NCBI GenBank assembly: GCA_949825065.1
Contig: OX463848.1
Coordinates: 44,593,601 to 44,657,600 of the forward strand
DNA: 64,000 bases
Source of the DNA: Odontocerum albicorne
Lineage: Eukaryota; Arthropoda; Insecta; Trichoptera; Odontoceridae
Direction of reading: 5' to 3'
Under the pieces are notes generated by a model. The model made no database searches, was not told the origin of the DNA, and saw nothing but the letters and a program-made list of their open reading frames with translations. The translations under genes and the position numbers were made by a program. Every line of letters begins with the position of its first letter. Position 1 is the stretch's first letter. Below are positions 22,781 through 37,200 of the stretch, in pieces.

Positions 22781-22990
22781 AACTTCTCAAACAACTTCTA
22801 CAAATTTTCTGATTTTCTACGTTTCCTTCGTTTAAAGTGTGATCTCCCTCTATCACGCCTTCCGTTCACATTTGTACTTCATATTTGTTTTGTTAATATT
22901 TCTTCATTCGTTCCTTTCACATGCCCAAACTATCACACATTGCTGTTCTTCATTTTACTCAACACATAATAAATATAAAAGGACAATTTA
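22780..22990 (-). pseudogene. LINE C-terminal remnant, minus strand
   Basis: The minus strand has a degraded block reading FGHVKGTNEEI followed by basic RGRSHFKRRKR. It resembles the RxxGHVxR and basic end of LINE ORF2 and is related to 15240-15360. Confidence 0.5.
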
Positions 22991-23019
22991 TATAGCGTCG
23001 TTTTGAGAGCAAGCACTTC

Positions 23020-23392
23020 TTAACTCTTCCTTCCCTGTGATGTGTAACTAGTACACATTGCTTCTAAAAACTTTAATATCTCTATATATATAATAAATAC
23101 TGGGTTCAGATTTTAGGTATTATTCCTCCTTAAAATTATACATTTACGCATTGAATGAAAAAATAATATTAATAATAATTAGCACTTATTGGCCACATCA
23201 GAGATATTTTGTGAAAATCGGGAATAAATTCACCAATACAATCAAACGTGTGCCAGTGTATGACGTTGGTATATTCATTCTAAAAAACCGCTATGAGTGA
23301 GGAAGCGAAGCTATTCACGTCTCACTCTCATTCTATTTCGGTATATGGGAACGCAAGAATAGAATCTCAGTTTGCAGTTGTGTTTCTTCCTT
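23020..23392. mobile_element. MITE family B, copy 4, 3'-truncated
   Basis: Starts ttaactcttccttccctgtg with the TTAA flank and follows copy 51415 closely through acgcattgaatgaaaaaata and tatgggaacgc, then stops near 23392 with no right end. Confidence 0.8.
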
Positions 23393-23577
23393 CGAGGTAT
23401 AACATACGCATGATCCGAAATGATAGTAATATAATTATATTCATAGACAAAAATGAAAAAGAAAATAAAACATATTTATTTTTTTATGTGCTATAAGGTA
23501 TCCAAAATAATGCTCATAAATATAATTAAGATAGGTATTGGTGTAATATGTTATTCATATTATGTAAATTGTATTTA

Positions 23578-24536
23578 CTATGCGTATCCAGAAAGTAAGT
23601 GTACTGAGGCTCTCACGACCGGATGGATTTAATTTTCGACATGTTGGCTACACTTCCGTGTAGCCTGACCCTTCCCTTCCACAACGAGACCGGTTCGAGG
23701 TCAGTACGTTGAGAAGTGTCGACGCGACAACACGTTTCGTGAAAAATGTCAATCCAATTTCCCGCCAAGTGCGAAATACGCGGCGTCATCCGTTATCTCG
23801 TTTGGAAGGGAAAACCTCCGGTTGAGGTTTATAATGAGGTAAAAACTGCATATGGTGATTAAGCTATGAATCGTACGAGTGTGCACAAGTGGTGTCGCGA
23901 GTTTAAAAACGGTCACGTCACACCTCTTCACCCTCCGTCAAAAAGTTCAAAACCACAATTTCAGCCAAGAAAATCATGGCATCCGTGTTTTGGGACTATC
24001 AAGGCATAATTTTAATTGAATATATGCCTCAAGGGGAGACCATCAACTCTGCAAGATACTGTGAGACCCTAAAAAAAATGCGGAGGGCGATTCAGAACAA
24101 GAGGAGAGGCATGCTGACAAAGGGAGTCTGCCTGCTGCACGACAATGCCAGACCACACACGGCCAACGCCACGAAGGAACTGCTCGCCTCGTTTAAATGG
24201 GATGTCCTGAACCATCCCGTGCATTCCCCTGACCTAGTACCTTCAGATTACTATCTCTTTACCTTCCTGAAGCTGCACATGGGTGGAAAAAGGTTTTCAA
24301 CCGACGAGGAGGTAAAGGAGGAGGTAGAGAAGTGGATGGAGGGGTTGGCGGGAAACTACTTCGAGGAAGGCATCAAAAAGTTGATTCCCCGCTTCTCCAC
24401 CTGCATTGAGAGGGATGGCGACTATGTCGAAAAATAGCTTACATATGTACTACGGTAACCACGTAATTTTTTTGTTTAAATAAAAAAAATTGTAACCTAC
24501 AAAAATTCAGTACACTTACTTTCTGGATATGCCTCG
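23578..24536 (+). mobile_element. Mariner transposon with intact ends, internally deleted
   Basis: The inverted ends share tatccagaaagtaagtgtac and TA flanks both sides (23576-23577, 24537-24538). The N-terminal block begins MSIQFPAKCEIRGVIRYLVW at 23745 and continues to WCREFKNGHV. Sequence then jumps to the catalytic region at 23976, with an open frame to 24437. That frame holds LLHDNARPHTA (second catalytic Asp) and HSPDLVPSDYYLF (third). The linker and the first Asp (MDETW-type motif) are gone, so the 959-bp copy is non-autonomous. Confidence 0.92.
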
Positions 24537-24539
24537 TAC

Positions 24540-24896
24540 ATTCAATAAAAATATCAATGTAAAGATTTGTTAGCCTTATTGGCCTCAAAACACACACGTG
24601 CGTCCAGCGAGTCCAATATCTGTTTTGGGACACGGCCCAAAAATATTGACCTACCCTGCTGTAACAACACTCTTAACTATTTTCAGTGGAAATCTAACGA
24701 TAGCTCTTATCAACGTGTAGATGATAGCTGGCAGATTATTTTATGATAACACACGTTCATGGGAGGGTTTACATTAAGTGTGTTCTACTTTAGTAGTCAT
24801 TCTTCATTCTAATGGTTTGGTGTAATATGATCTATAGTGATTATAAGTTATTGAAAACGACTTCAAAAGTAGAAAAAAATACCTATAATAATTAAA
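24540..24896. promoter_or_regulatory. Region upstream of the LRR gene start codon
   Basis: Between the mariner and the ATG at 24897 lie about 360 AT-rich bases that probably hold the promoter and 5' UTR. No TATA box or initiator can be placed with confidence, and an upstream non-coding exon cannot be excluded. Confidence 0.35.
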
Positions 24897-25231
24897 ATGG
24901 GTTCTAGAAGTAAACTGTCTTCCTCTGTGCGTGTTTTAATGTCGATTATAATGTTATTGCTGTCTTTTTCAACGATTTCTGTTAGTGAAGATGTTAAAGA
25001 CGTGCCACAAGAGCAAAAATCTGATTCTGTTGTTGTATCTTTCTGCGAGATATGCAATTGTGTGCAAGTGGATAATCCGAAAGACGGTTCTGAAGCGCAG
25101 TTGCAGATCATCTGCAATCAGGGATTTAGCAAAGACTGGCCGGGCCTGGGTACCGTGGAATGGCCAGACAACCCTGAGAAGCTGTTGATTAGTGCAACAT
25201 TCCAAAATTTAGAAATGAAATCAGTGGAAAA
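24897..25231 (+). CDS. LRR gene exon 1: signal peptide and N-terminal cysteine cap
   Basis: The ATG sits in a good context (A at -3, G at +4). Residues 13-30 (LMSIIMLLLSFSTISVS) form a hydrophobic signal peptide core. The pattern FCEICNCVQ followed by IICNQG is an LRRNT-like cysteine cluster. The donor gtaagt at 25232 leaves phase 2 (AA), completed to Lys by exon 2. Confidence 0.92.
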
Positions 25232-28200
25232 GTAAGTTGCTTTAAAAATGTATATCTTTATATTCATGACTCTTTATGGACAGCGACTATTGTAACTTAC
25301 GAATCTAAAACTACTGAAACTGGAAGGGTTGAAAATATTAGATAAATAATTTATTTTTTTAGATAAGGTTTCATTCATGATTGTGTTGAGAAGTTTCAGA
25401 GAAGCAGCGTCTAATATAGATTCCCCAATAATTATAATTGTTGGAATTTAAAGTTCAATATCTGCGCCCTAATCAAGGGTGCGCCCGGGTCTGCTGCCCC
25501 TCTCGCCCGATCATTGGTTCGTACCTGGTTATTAGAATTTATAATAAGCGGCACAAACGCTACAGAAAAATTAGAATTCAAATGTAAAACGGTCTAAAAA
25601 ATGTCCAATAACCTGTCCGGAAATGAATCCGTTCAACTTGGAATCGAACCTGAGACCCGCAGATAGCCTTAAACGCGCTGAATGAATATTACTATGGAAG
25701 ATAATAGTTTCGGCCATTGTTTACTCAATTTGACGATTTTTAGGCGTCATTTTGAAGATGGAACAAAATAAGTTGTTTGATGCTCTTTACGCGAACCAAA
25801 AAATGCGACACAAACCAAAAAAATATATGTACTATGTAGTAAGCGATTGTGTGTGTCAAATGTGGTTTAAAATATTTCTTAATGGTGATACAATATTCAA
25901 ATATGGTGCCCGTTCTGGTGTGCCGATTACCACTGATGATGATCAAATCAAGGGTTTGATCGAGAATAACCAACATTCTACGACATGAGAAATTGTTGAA
26001 ATATCTAAAATATTTAACACCACCGTCCGCGTCGCAATTTCACATTTGAATTCGACCTAAAAATACGAAATTACTTTCCGGGAAACCCAATATATTTGGG
26101 AAATATCAACAGTACCGGTCCATGATAAAAATGGATTAATTAGACAAAATATTACCTTCTTTTCGAGTTAGTGTAGCATACACATAGTTCTACAATACAT
26201 ATTACATACCAGTATATACACATAGTTCTACAATACATATTACATACCAGTATATACACATAGTTCTACAATACATATTACATACCAGTATATACACATA
26301 GTTCTACAAAACATATTACATACCAGTACATACACATAGTTCTACAAAACATATTACATACCAGTACATACATATAGTTCTACAAAACATATTACATACC
26401 AGTATATAAACATAGTTCTACAATACATATTACATACCAGTACATACACATAGTTCTACAATACATATTACATACCAGTACATACACATAGTTCTACAAA
26501 ACATATTACATACCAGTACATACATATAGTTCTACAAAACATATTACATACCAGTATATACACATAGTTCTACAATACATATTACATACCAGTACATACA
26601 CATAGTTCTACAATACATATTACATACCAGTACATACACATAGTTCTACAATACATATTACATACCAGTACATACACATAGTTCTACAATGCATATAACA
26701 TACCAGTACATACACATAGTTCTACAAAACATATTACATACGAGTACATACACATAGTTCTACAATACATATTACATACCAGTACATACACATAGTTCTA
26801 CAAAGCATATTACATACCAGTACATACACATAGTTCTACAAAGCATATTACATACGAGTACATACACATAGTTCTACAATACATATTACATACCAGTACA
26901 TACGAGTATATTGATTGTATCTATAAACTGTGCCTTTTCAAGAAAACGAGTAAGATGTTTTATATTTCCTAGACTATATAACAGGAAATGACTAAACGGA
27001 ATTAAATCATTCAAGAATTCAGAAGAAATGAATTCATTTGTCATGTCACATCTGAATTACTGTTTTAATCATTATGATCTGTCAACAAGTTTTTACTAAA
27101 CTTTTTAGTAAGCACTTGAAGACAACCTTTTTAGCTGGACACGCCAGCTTTACGTTTACCTCGAACACTTAAAACTAGAAATTGCACATTTCACGTCGTA
27201 GAACCAGTAAATTGCAAAAGCTCTCTCATAATGCCGCCCTGTTGAATCGATTCGGAACTATCAATTTATTCGATGAAGACGAAATCAAAGTTCGGTTCTT
27301 CTCAGACAAAGATTCGTAAGATACAATGGAGACATCCGTTTAAGGGGCTTGAACACAAAAAGACAAAGTAAGATATCAATCCTTTGCATGAAACTTGAGC
27401 CCATGCAGATTTCTTAGAAGTGGACTAAAAAGACAATATTTATTACTAGCGTATATCAGCCTTGCATCGCATTGAAAACAGATTGGAGTCTAGAAATGAA
27501 CAAGATGGCACCGGTTGAAAAGCTTGATTCATTTTACCTGATGTGGGTATCATCGCAAGAGTAAGGCAAGTGCCGAATGTAGGATAATTTATATAGTGCC
27601 GTTTAGAGAATAGACCAGGGATGGGCAAACGTAAGGTCAACGAGAGCCACATTCTGGATTTTCATATATATATATAAAGAGCCATACTATAGTCACATTC
27701 TCACGCTCTATTAAATACACTAATTCTAATTTATTACATATTCTACACAAATCTTAATTGCTATATAAAGTATCAAAAATACACATATAAGAATATATAA
27801 AAATAGCGCAAAATATGGTTTGCGTGGTTTGCGCACATAAAGAGGCAGGAGATGCGCGCGCACCCTACACATTGAAATCACTGCACACACGTATACACCA
27901 ATACTTGCGTCTTTGACAGTTGCATTCATGCATCTTGTCACTTACAGCATTTAGAAAGGAAAATCGCAAAAATACAAGTATAATGGGGAAATAAAGTATC
28001 TATATTTGTATAAGAGACATTGGGAGCGGCACTTAGCCCAACGAAGAGCCGCATTTGCCCACGTCTGGAATAGACTGTTGGTGCTGTCAAGGGTGCTGTA
28101 ACTTGGAATTTGAACTCCCTATTATTTATAGATGAAAAAGCAAGTCGAGTATAAGGGATAATAAACAAAGTTGCCAGATTTCCAAAACAGCAATTCGGAA

Positions 28201-31200
28201 TTTTAAAGTAAGAAAAAAAGACACCAAAACAGAATATGTATTGGGATTTTATAGTAATAAAAAGGGCACATAAAACAACATAGTGGGATTTTACAATAGC
28301 ACTAAAAAAACACCAAAACAGCAAATCCTTTGCAAACACAAAACAGCATATCGGGATTTTATAATAACAAACAAGAACACCAAAACAGAAAATCGGGATT
28401 TTACAGTATGTTAATATGAAGGGCATGTAAAGCATACATGTGTTTATAAACATCTATTGGAATTTTACAATAACTCATTCGCGTCGGGTCGTTTTTTTGT
28501 CCATCTTTATTGTGTAGCGGGGCCGAATTCACGAAATGATGCAAAAAAATATGTTTTAGAAAAAACGCCGTAACTTTTTAACCAATCGTTATATTTCAAA
28601 ATAACTTGAAGTCAGGTGTTAGAATACTTCGCTCTACAATATATTTTATTTTTAAACTTTACAGTGGTTCTCAAACTTTTTAAATATTTAAAAATAAATA
28701 TATTCAAAAAAATATATGTACCTTTAGTATTTTAGCAAAATTAAAATATTATCTAATTTCAGTGATATTATGCCATACTTTTTTAGAAAATTTGAAAATA
28801 TTGATCTGCGGTTCTCAATTATATATAATTTATTTAAACTAAGTCGTTTAAATGGAAAGACGTCTATATTTACATATAATTTATAATTTTAATAATCTAT
28901 TAAATGTTTGCCGTGACATCTGTTGGATGAAATTGAAATATTTATCGCGGTAGACCGATTTTGTGAAGACGCACGGGTGCGTAACCCGCGACCACGTATG
29001 GAGACTCTGAAGACTCACCCATGCGTAACCCGACGCGAATGAGATAATAAAAAAGACACCGAAACAACGCATCATTTTGCGAACGCAAAAACAGCATATC
29101 GGGATTTTATTGGAAAAAAAGAACAACTATACTAGAAAAAATGTAGCATGGTCCCTGTGACAGTTCACAAATTTACCCCATTACAACCTTGCAATTTTAA
29201 TTATTTTATCAACTTTAATGTAAGCCTCGATTCTAATAAATAGCAACTTATTTAGGCAAATACATTACATAAAACTAACAATAATGACAAATTAATACAT
29301 CTTGTTACAAATTAGCAAAAATGTGGCAGTTTGTTAAAATCAAATAATATTTGGTGACATTTGTCAAAAGTCACTACGTTAGTCTGCATTGGCTAAGGAT
29401 GGGGTATACGATAATTGGATTTTCGATTTTTTTATACTTACCTAAAATTAAATGTTCGTAATTAGTATTAATTCATAGTGGATCTTGGCCTATTTAAAGA
29501 TAGATACAAATCATACAATACATTAGAAAGTCAGTATAATGAAAATTAGGAATTAAAATGTCAGTTTAGAGAAAAACAATGTTTCGATTTATAAAAAAAA
29601 AACAATTTTACCCCATCCCTTTGAGACATGACATTTCAAACATCACAGGGACCATTCTACATTTTCTCTAGTATAAAAAAATCTTATTTGGTTCCGCCAT
29701 TCTGGATACATGTTCGTTCCAGAGCCTTCTTCTCTGTCGTCCCCATCTGACAATATCTTAACTTCGCACATCCTTCGAATTTCTGTGTTTCGTACTCCAT
29801 CACGAAGGGTTTTGCCAGCGATACTCATTTTACCTTCATTTTGCTGGTTCGAAGGAGATTTTTGGTTCTGACAGTGTCGGCTCTGGAATCTATGCTGTAT
29901 GTCATTATGAGGCGGACACAGCTCTTGTATATCCTCACCTTGCTTGGATGTTCATATACTTGTTTTTCCAGATAGCATTCTTTAAACATCTGGAAATAGC
30001 TGCGGCCTTTTTTGAATTTTGGAATGAAGTTACATAGTTTAAAGGGGAAACACCGGATACTGTTCCTTTTTTGTCAGACGGTCTGTGATTTCATTTCCTT
30101 GTATTCCCTGGTTAGTGGAAATTCACACATATATGACTTTTTGTTTTTATTCTGAAGAGTAAGAAGAAGTGCTCTCATATATGATAAAATAGAATTATCG
30201 CCCAAATTTAAGATGTTAGATAAATTTATTAACAAAAACTCTACTCATGACGAATAGTTTTAACCTAAAATTTATACTAAATTAGTGCTTTGATTGTTTT
30301 CAGGATAAAGAAAAATGATCGAGTCATCTTTTTAGATTTCAACCACAACGAGATCGGTACAATCTACCCAAATGCTTTTGTCGATCTAATCAATCTTAAG
30401 TGTCTCCGACTCTCCAACAATGTGATCTCCGTGGTGACCCCGGACATGTTCAAGAACCTGAAGAGCCTGATCGGATTAGACTTATCAAACAACAGATTGA
30501 CAGAATTCAACCCGTTGGACTTCAGTGAGCTTCCATCATTGAAAAAGCTTAGTTTGAAACACAATTACCACATTCAAATCCCCCTCGAAACTTTACTGAA
30601 GATAACAACTTTAGAAGAGCTTGACTTGAGTGAGAATCAAATAATCAGCCTGAATTTTGTAGATCAGAGCGATGGAACCAACCTTTTGAAGAATTTAAAG
30701 AATTTGGACCTAAGCTTCAATAAACTGAAAACTATTTCCAAAAATACTATCATAGAAGCGAACAAATTGTAAGTATATTTAAGTTTAGTTATTGGCTGTT
30801 ACGAACACTTGTATATTCTTGTATCAGTTCACTCAATATTGGTTGTTACGAACACTTGTATATTCTTGTATCAGTTCACTCAATATTGGTTGTTACGAAC
30901 ACTTGTCTATTCCTGTATCAGTTCACTCAATATTGGTTGTTACGAACACTTGTCTATTCTTGTATCAGTTCACTAAATATCACCCTGCCCTCAGGCATTG
31001 TTTTTTAACCTTGCGATCTCCTAAAAAATAAAAAAATAAAATAATGCTTTTAATAAATGCATTTATTTTTCTCAACAAATATGCTAGTGAGTGTTTTTTA
31101 TTTTAACAACCTCGCTGATATTTCACCGCATCTCCCTGGGAGTCGCAACCCACATGTTAAGAAACGATGCCCTAGAGGATTTGAAGTGTGCACCTCGGCA

Positions 31201-34200
31201 CCCTGTGATAAATAACCAGCATTTATACATTACAAGAGATTGCTAAGATACTTAAAATATCAAGAACTACTGTCCACGAGTATTTGATTAAATTTTGCGT
31301 TAGAATTTGACCTAAAAATATGAATTTATTTTCCAGAGAACCCGATATGTAAAAATATTATATTTGACAATTAATCCAGTTACCGGTCTACAAAAAGCAA
31401 CCTCGGTGATCTTTATACCATCCTCCATATCCAATATCATTCTTTGATTGAACTAAATTCTCCGAATTGTTATTTGAACATCCTATGAATTTAGTTACAA
31501 ACCTTGGTCCATCTGAATTTAGTTGTGTAATTAATTCATTTAGCTATAAAATGTTAAATGTTAGGTGTTAACATAAGTTGTGTCCATTTTTTTTTTCAAT
31601 TTAAAAATGAGCACCAAAAGTACAACAAAATGGTAAATGTTATACGTCATTCGAAAGACAATTTTCTGCTCTACAAGATATTGGGGATCTTCATGAATAA
31701 TATGGTTTAAGCGGTCTTCATGGAAGTCCACTGGTCGTCCGGAACGCTCCATGTCTTTCAGGTCGAAATTACCGTCTTTGAAACGCAAAAACCATTGACG
31801 AGCTGTCCTTTAATTCATAGCATATTCGCCGTACACTTCGCAAATATCGCGAGCAGCTTTATTCCCTCGATTGAACGCCAACAGACGGAGGTGTCGAAAA
31901 TGCTCACTTTCATCTACTTGACATTCCATTTTGAAGGCTTGTAATCAAATAAAATAATGTATGTAACGTAAAAGCAAACACAATATCTTGTAGAGCAGAA
32001 AATTTTCTTTCGAATGACGTATAACCTTTACCATTTTGTTTTACTTTTGGTGCTCATTTTTAAATTGGAAAAAAACGGACACAACTTATGTTAACACATA
32101 ATACTTAAAACAAAGCAGTGCTACAGAAGTCATATATTTATGCTAATTATTGTTAATTTTCTAGGGAGTTTCTAAACCTGTCAAATAATGGCATTGAATC
32201 AATTGACCAGGAAGCGTTCTTAGAGTGTCCCCTGCTGCACACTTTAGACTTATCCTACAACTCCCTGTCCTTGCTAGAGAGCCTGCCACCTTCCGCACAG
32301 CGTCTGCACCTGCAAGGGAACTCTTTTCACAACTGGCCACAGCTGTCCTATACCGTCCGCTACTTGGACCTCTCCAAGAACAGCCTCTCAAATATTTACA
32401 GCGAGAAACATTTCGATTTCAAATTATTAGAAGTAAGTATCTAACAATGAATACGAATGTATTTATAGCTAACCTAAGGATATACTTGAACTATTGAGTG
32501 TTAACATAAGTTGTGTCCGTTTTTTTCCAAATGAAGAGAACAAGAGGACACAACAAAAAAAAATGACAACAAATTAGTCAATAATGTATTCTCCTTCATT
32601 ATTTACAACTTCTTGCCAACGTTCTACAACTTTTTCAATGCCTGTGCGATAAAAACCATCCGGTCTTGACTCGAGGAATTCGAAAAACCATCGAAGAGCT
32701 GTCCTTTCATTCATAGCATCTTCACCGTACACTTTGAAAATATCGCGAGCAGCTTTGGCTGCTTTATTCCCTCGATTGAACGCGAACAGAAGAAGGTGTC
32801 GAAAATGCTCACTTTTGTCTACTTGGCATTCCATTTTGAAGGCTTGTAATCAAATAAAATAATATATGTAATGTAAAAGATAATACAATATCTTGTAGAT
32901 CAGAAAATTTTCTTTCAAATGACGTATAACCTTTACCATTTTGTTTTACTTTTGGTGCTCATTTTTAAATTGGGAAAAAAACGGACACAACTTATGTTAA
33001 CACTTAATACATAAGTAACTCAGTGTTCCTATTAAAGTAGCTTAGAATAAAGTGGTCAAGTATCACTACTAAGGACATACTTGAAATACATAAGTAACTT
33101 TATTTATATACTTTTATATGACAAGGAAATATACAATAATACAATTCAACAGTTTAAAGACAACTTCAAAAATCATCTAAATAAAATGTATTCGCCTTCC
33201 CCAATCATCCTTAATTTCTATGCTCATATATACTGTATACCTGCTGGCCGGCTTATTTCTATGCTCATATACTATATACCTGCTGGCCAACTAATTTCTA
33301 TGCTCATATACTGTATACCTCCTAGCTGACTAATTTCTATGCTCATATACTGTATACCTGCTGGCTGACTAATTTCTGTGCTCATAGACTGTATACCTCC
33401 TAGCTGACTAATTTCTATGCTCATATACTGTATACCTGCTGGCTGACTAATTTCTGTGCTCATATACTGTATACTCCTAGCTGACTAATTTCTGTGCTCA
33501 TATACTGTATACTCCTAGCTGACTAATTTCTATGCTCATATACTGTATACCTCCTAGCTGACTAATTTCTATGCTCATATACTGTATACTCCTAGCTGAC
33601 TAATTTCTGTGCTCATATACTGTATACTCCTAGCTGACTAATTTCTATGCTCATATACTGTATACCTGCTGGCTGACTAATTTCTATGCTCATATACTGT
33701 ATACCTGCTGGCTGACTAATTTCTGTGCTCATATACTGTATACTCCTAGCTGACTAATTTCTATGCTCATATACTGTATACCTGCTGGCTGACTAATTTC
33801 TGTGCTCATATACTGTATACTCCTAGCTGACTAATTTCTATGCTCATATACTGTATACCTGCTGGCTGACTAATTTCTGTGCTCATAGACTGTATACCTC
33901 CTAGCTGACTAATTTCTATGCTCATATACTGTATACCTGCTGGCTGACTAATTTCTGTGCTCATATACTGTATACCTCCTAGCTGACTAATTTCTATGCT
34001 CATATACTGTATACCTGCTGGCTGACTAATTTCTGTGCTCATAGACTGTATACCTCCTAGCTGACTAATTTCTATGCTCATATACTGTATACCTGCTGGC
34101 TGACTAATTTCTGTGCTCATATACTGTATACTCCTAGCTGACTAATTTCTATGCTCATATACTGTATACCTGCTGGCTGACTAATTTCTGTGCTCATATA

Positions 34201-37200
34201 CTGTATACCTCCTAGCTGACTAATTTCTATGCTCATATACTGTATACCTGCTGGCTGACTAATTTCTGTGCTCATAGACTGTATACCTCCTAGCTGACTA
34301 ATTTCTATGCTCATATACTGTATACCTGCTGGCTGACTAATTTCTGTGCTCATATACTGTATACCTCCTAGCTGACTAATTTCTATGCTCATATACTGTA
34401 TACCTGCTGGCTGACTAATTTCTGTGCTCATTTACTGTATACTCCTAGCTGACTAATTTCTATGCTCATATACTGTATACCTGCTGGCTGACTAATTTCT
34501 ATGCTCATATACTGTATACCTGCTGGCTGACTAATTTCTGTGCTCATATACTGTATACCTCCTAGCTGACTAATTTCTATGCTCATATACTGTATACCTG
34601 CTGGCTGACTAATTTCTGTGCTCATATACTGTATACCTCCTAGCTGACTAATTTCTATGCTCATATACTGTATACCTGCTGGCTGACTAATTTCTGTGCT
34701 CATAGACTGTATACCTCCTAGCTGACTAATTTCTATGCTCATATACTGTATACCTGCTGGCTGACTAATTTCTGTGCTCATAGACTGTATACCTCCTAGC
34801 TGACTAATTTCTATGCTCATATACTGTATACCTGCTGGCTGACTAATTTCTGTGCTCATAGACTGTATACCTCCTAGCTGACTAATTTCTATGCTCATAT
34901 ACTGTATACCTGCTGGCTGACTAATTTCTGTGCTCATAGACTGTATACCTCCTAGCTGACTAATTTCTGTGCTCATATACTGTATACTCCTAGCTGACTA
35001 ATTTCTATGCTCATATACTGTATACTCCTAGCTGACTAATTTCTATGCTCATATACTGTATACCTGCTGGCTGACTAATTTCTATGCTCATATACTGTAT
35101 ACCTGCTGGCTGACTAATTTCTGTGCTCATATACTGTATACTCCTAGCTGACTAATTTCTATGCTCATATACTGTATACCTGCTGGCTGACTAATTTCTA
35201 TGCTCATATACTGTATACCTGCTGGCTGACTAATTTCTGTGCTCATATACTGTATACCTCCTAGCTGACTAATTTCTATGCTCATATACTGTATACCTGC
35301 TGGCTGACTAATTTCTGTGCTCATATACTGTATACTCCTAGCTGACTAATTTCTATGCTCATATACTGTATACCTGCTGGCTGACTAATTTCTGTGCTCA
35401 TATACTGTATACCTCCTAGCTGACTAATTTCTATGCTCATATACTGTATACCTGCTGGCTGACTAATTTCTGTGCTCATATACTGTATACCTCCTAGCTG
35501 ACTAATTTCTATGCTCATATACTGTATACCTGCTGGCTGACTAATTTCTGTGCTCATATACTGTATACCTCCTAGCTGACTAATTTCTATGCTCATATAC
35601 TGTATACCTGCTGGCTGACTAATTTCTGTGCTCATATACTGTATACCTCCTAGCTGACTAATTTCTATGCTCATATATCGTATACCTGCTGGCAGATGAT
35701 ATTAAATTTAAGTTTGGTTCTTAAGCATGGGATATCTCAATTTAAGTTTGGTTATTGAGCATGGGATATCTCAATTTAAGTTTGGTTATTGAGCATGGGA
35801 TATCTCAATTTAAGTTTGGTTCTTGAGCATGGGATATCTCAATTTAAGTTTGGTTCTTGAGCATGGGATATCTCAATTTAAGTTTAGTTCTTGAGCGTGG
35901 AATATCTCAATTTAAGTTTGGTTCTTGAGCATGGGATATCTCAATTTAAGTTTAGTTCTTGAGCGTGGAATATCTCAATTTAAGTTTGGTTCTTGAGCGG
36001 GGGATATCTCAATTTAAGTTTGGTTCTTGAGCATGGGATATTTCAATTTAAGTTTGGTTCTTGAGCGTGGGATATTTCAATTTAAGTTTGGTTCTTGAGC
36101 ATGGGATATTTCAATTTAAGTTTGGTTCTTGAGCATGGGATATTTCAATTTAAGTTTGGTTCTTAATCATGGGATATTTCAATTTAAGTTTGGTTCTTGA
36201 GCATGGGATATTTCAATTTAAGTTTGGTTCTTGAGCATGGGATATCTCAATTTAAGTTTGGTTCTTGAGCGTGGGATATCTCAATTTAAGTTTGGTTCTT
36301 GAGCATGGGATATCTCAATTTAAGTTTGGTTCTTGAGCGTGGGATATCTCAATTTAAGTTTGGTTCTTGAGCATGGGATATCTCAATTGCACGAGTAAAT
36401 GTAAAAAAATGATGTTATATTTATTATAGTTTTTGTAAGATAAATTATTTACTTTGATTATCAATTAATCTGCTCATTGATCATCAATAAATAATCATTT
36501 AACATCAATAAGATATCTACAAAGAAATAACTTTGATATTTCGTATACAAGAAGTTGAATAATAATTTATTTGATTATTAAATATTCTAATATGGAGTTC
36601 TACAAAGTTCAAGTCGAACCCTTTAAAATATATATTATCCATGAGGTAATTTATAGGTGATAGTTGGCCAAGGAGAGCACTGTTTTTCTGTCCATTGGGG
36701 TCCCGACGGCCTCGAAGACCCTCTCTCACGGTGTAGCGTTCCTATGACAAGGAAGTCAGAGCGTTAGGAATGTCGTGGAGGGAGATTACCAACACCGCCC
36801 AAAACCGCTCTGAATGGAGAAGACTGGTGGCCTCCCTATGCTCCATTGTGGAGCTTTAAAGGGTGAATTGAATTGAATTGAATTCATAGATAAATTTTTA
36901 ATACACATTTTCTTTTTTGCAGTATTTGAACATATCCAACAACATGTTGTCAAGCCTAGAATTAAAGAGACCCCTACCTGAACTGCTTGTTTTGGATTTA
37001 TCCAACAATATATTCCAAGAAGTTCCGCGGAGTCTGTCCAGCATCATCATTCCAAAGCTGGAAGTCCTGCATCTGAACGGTAACCCGATGAGGAAGCTAC
37101 AGTTCCCCAGCCAACTGGAGTTGAGCAAGCTCTATGCTAATAATTTGAACGAAGTCATCGAACTGGATGCATCCTCATTTGTGAACATAAGCGGAAAGAA

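Noticed and set aside
23976..24437. SETMAR-like host gene
   Set aside because: The frame lies between mariner inverted repeats and lacks the first catalytic Asp and any SET domain, so it is a transposon relic.
26170..26908. CRISPR-like array
   Set aside because: Units are contiguous tandem repeats without unique spacers, in a clearly eukaryotic context. The same holds for the other arrays.
33272..35674. Series of minus-strand frames made of a 13-residue repeat
   Set aside because: Periodic by-product of 39-bp units, broken wherever a unit loses one base. They are antisense to the LRR gene in an intron.
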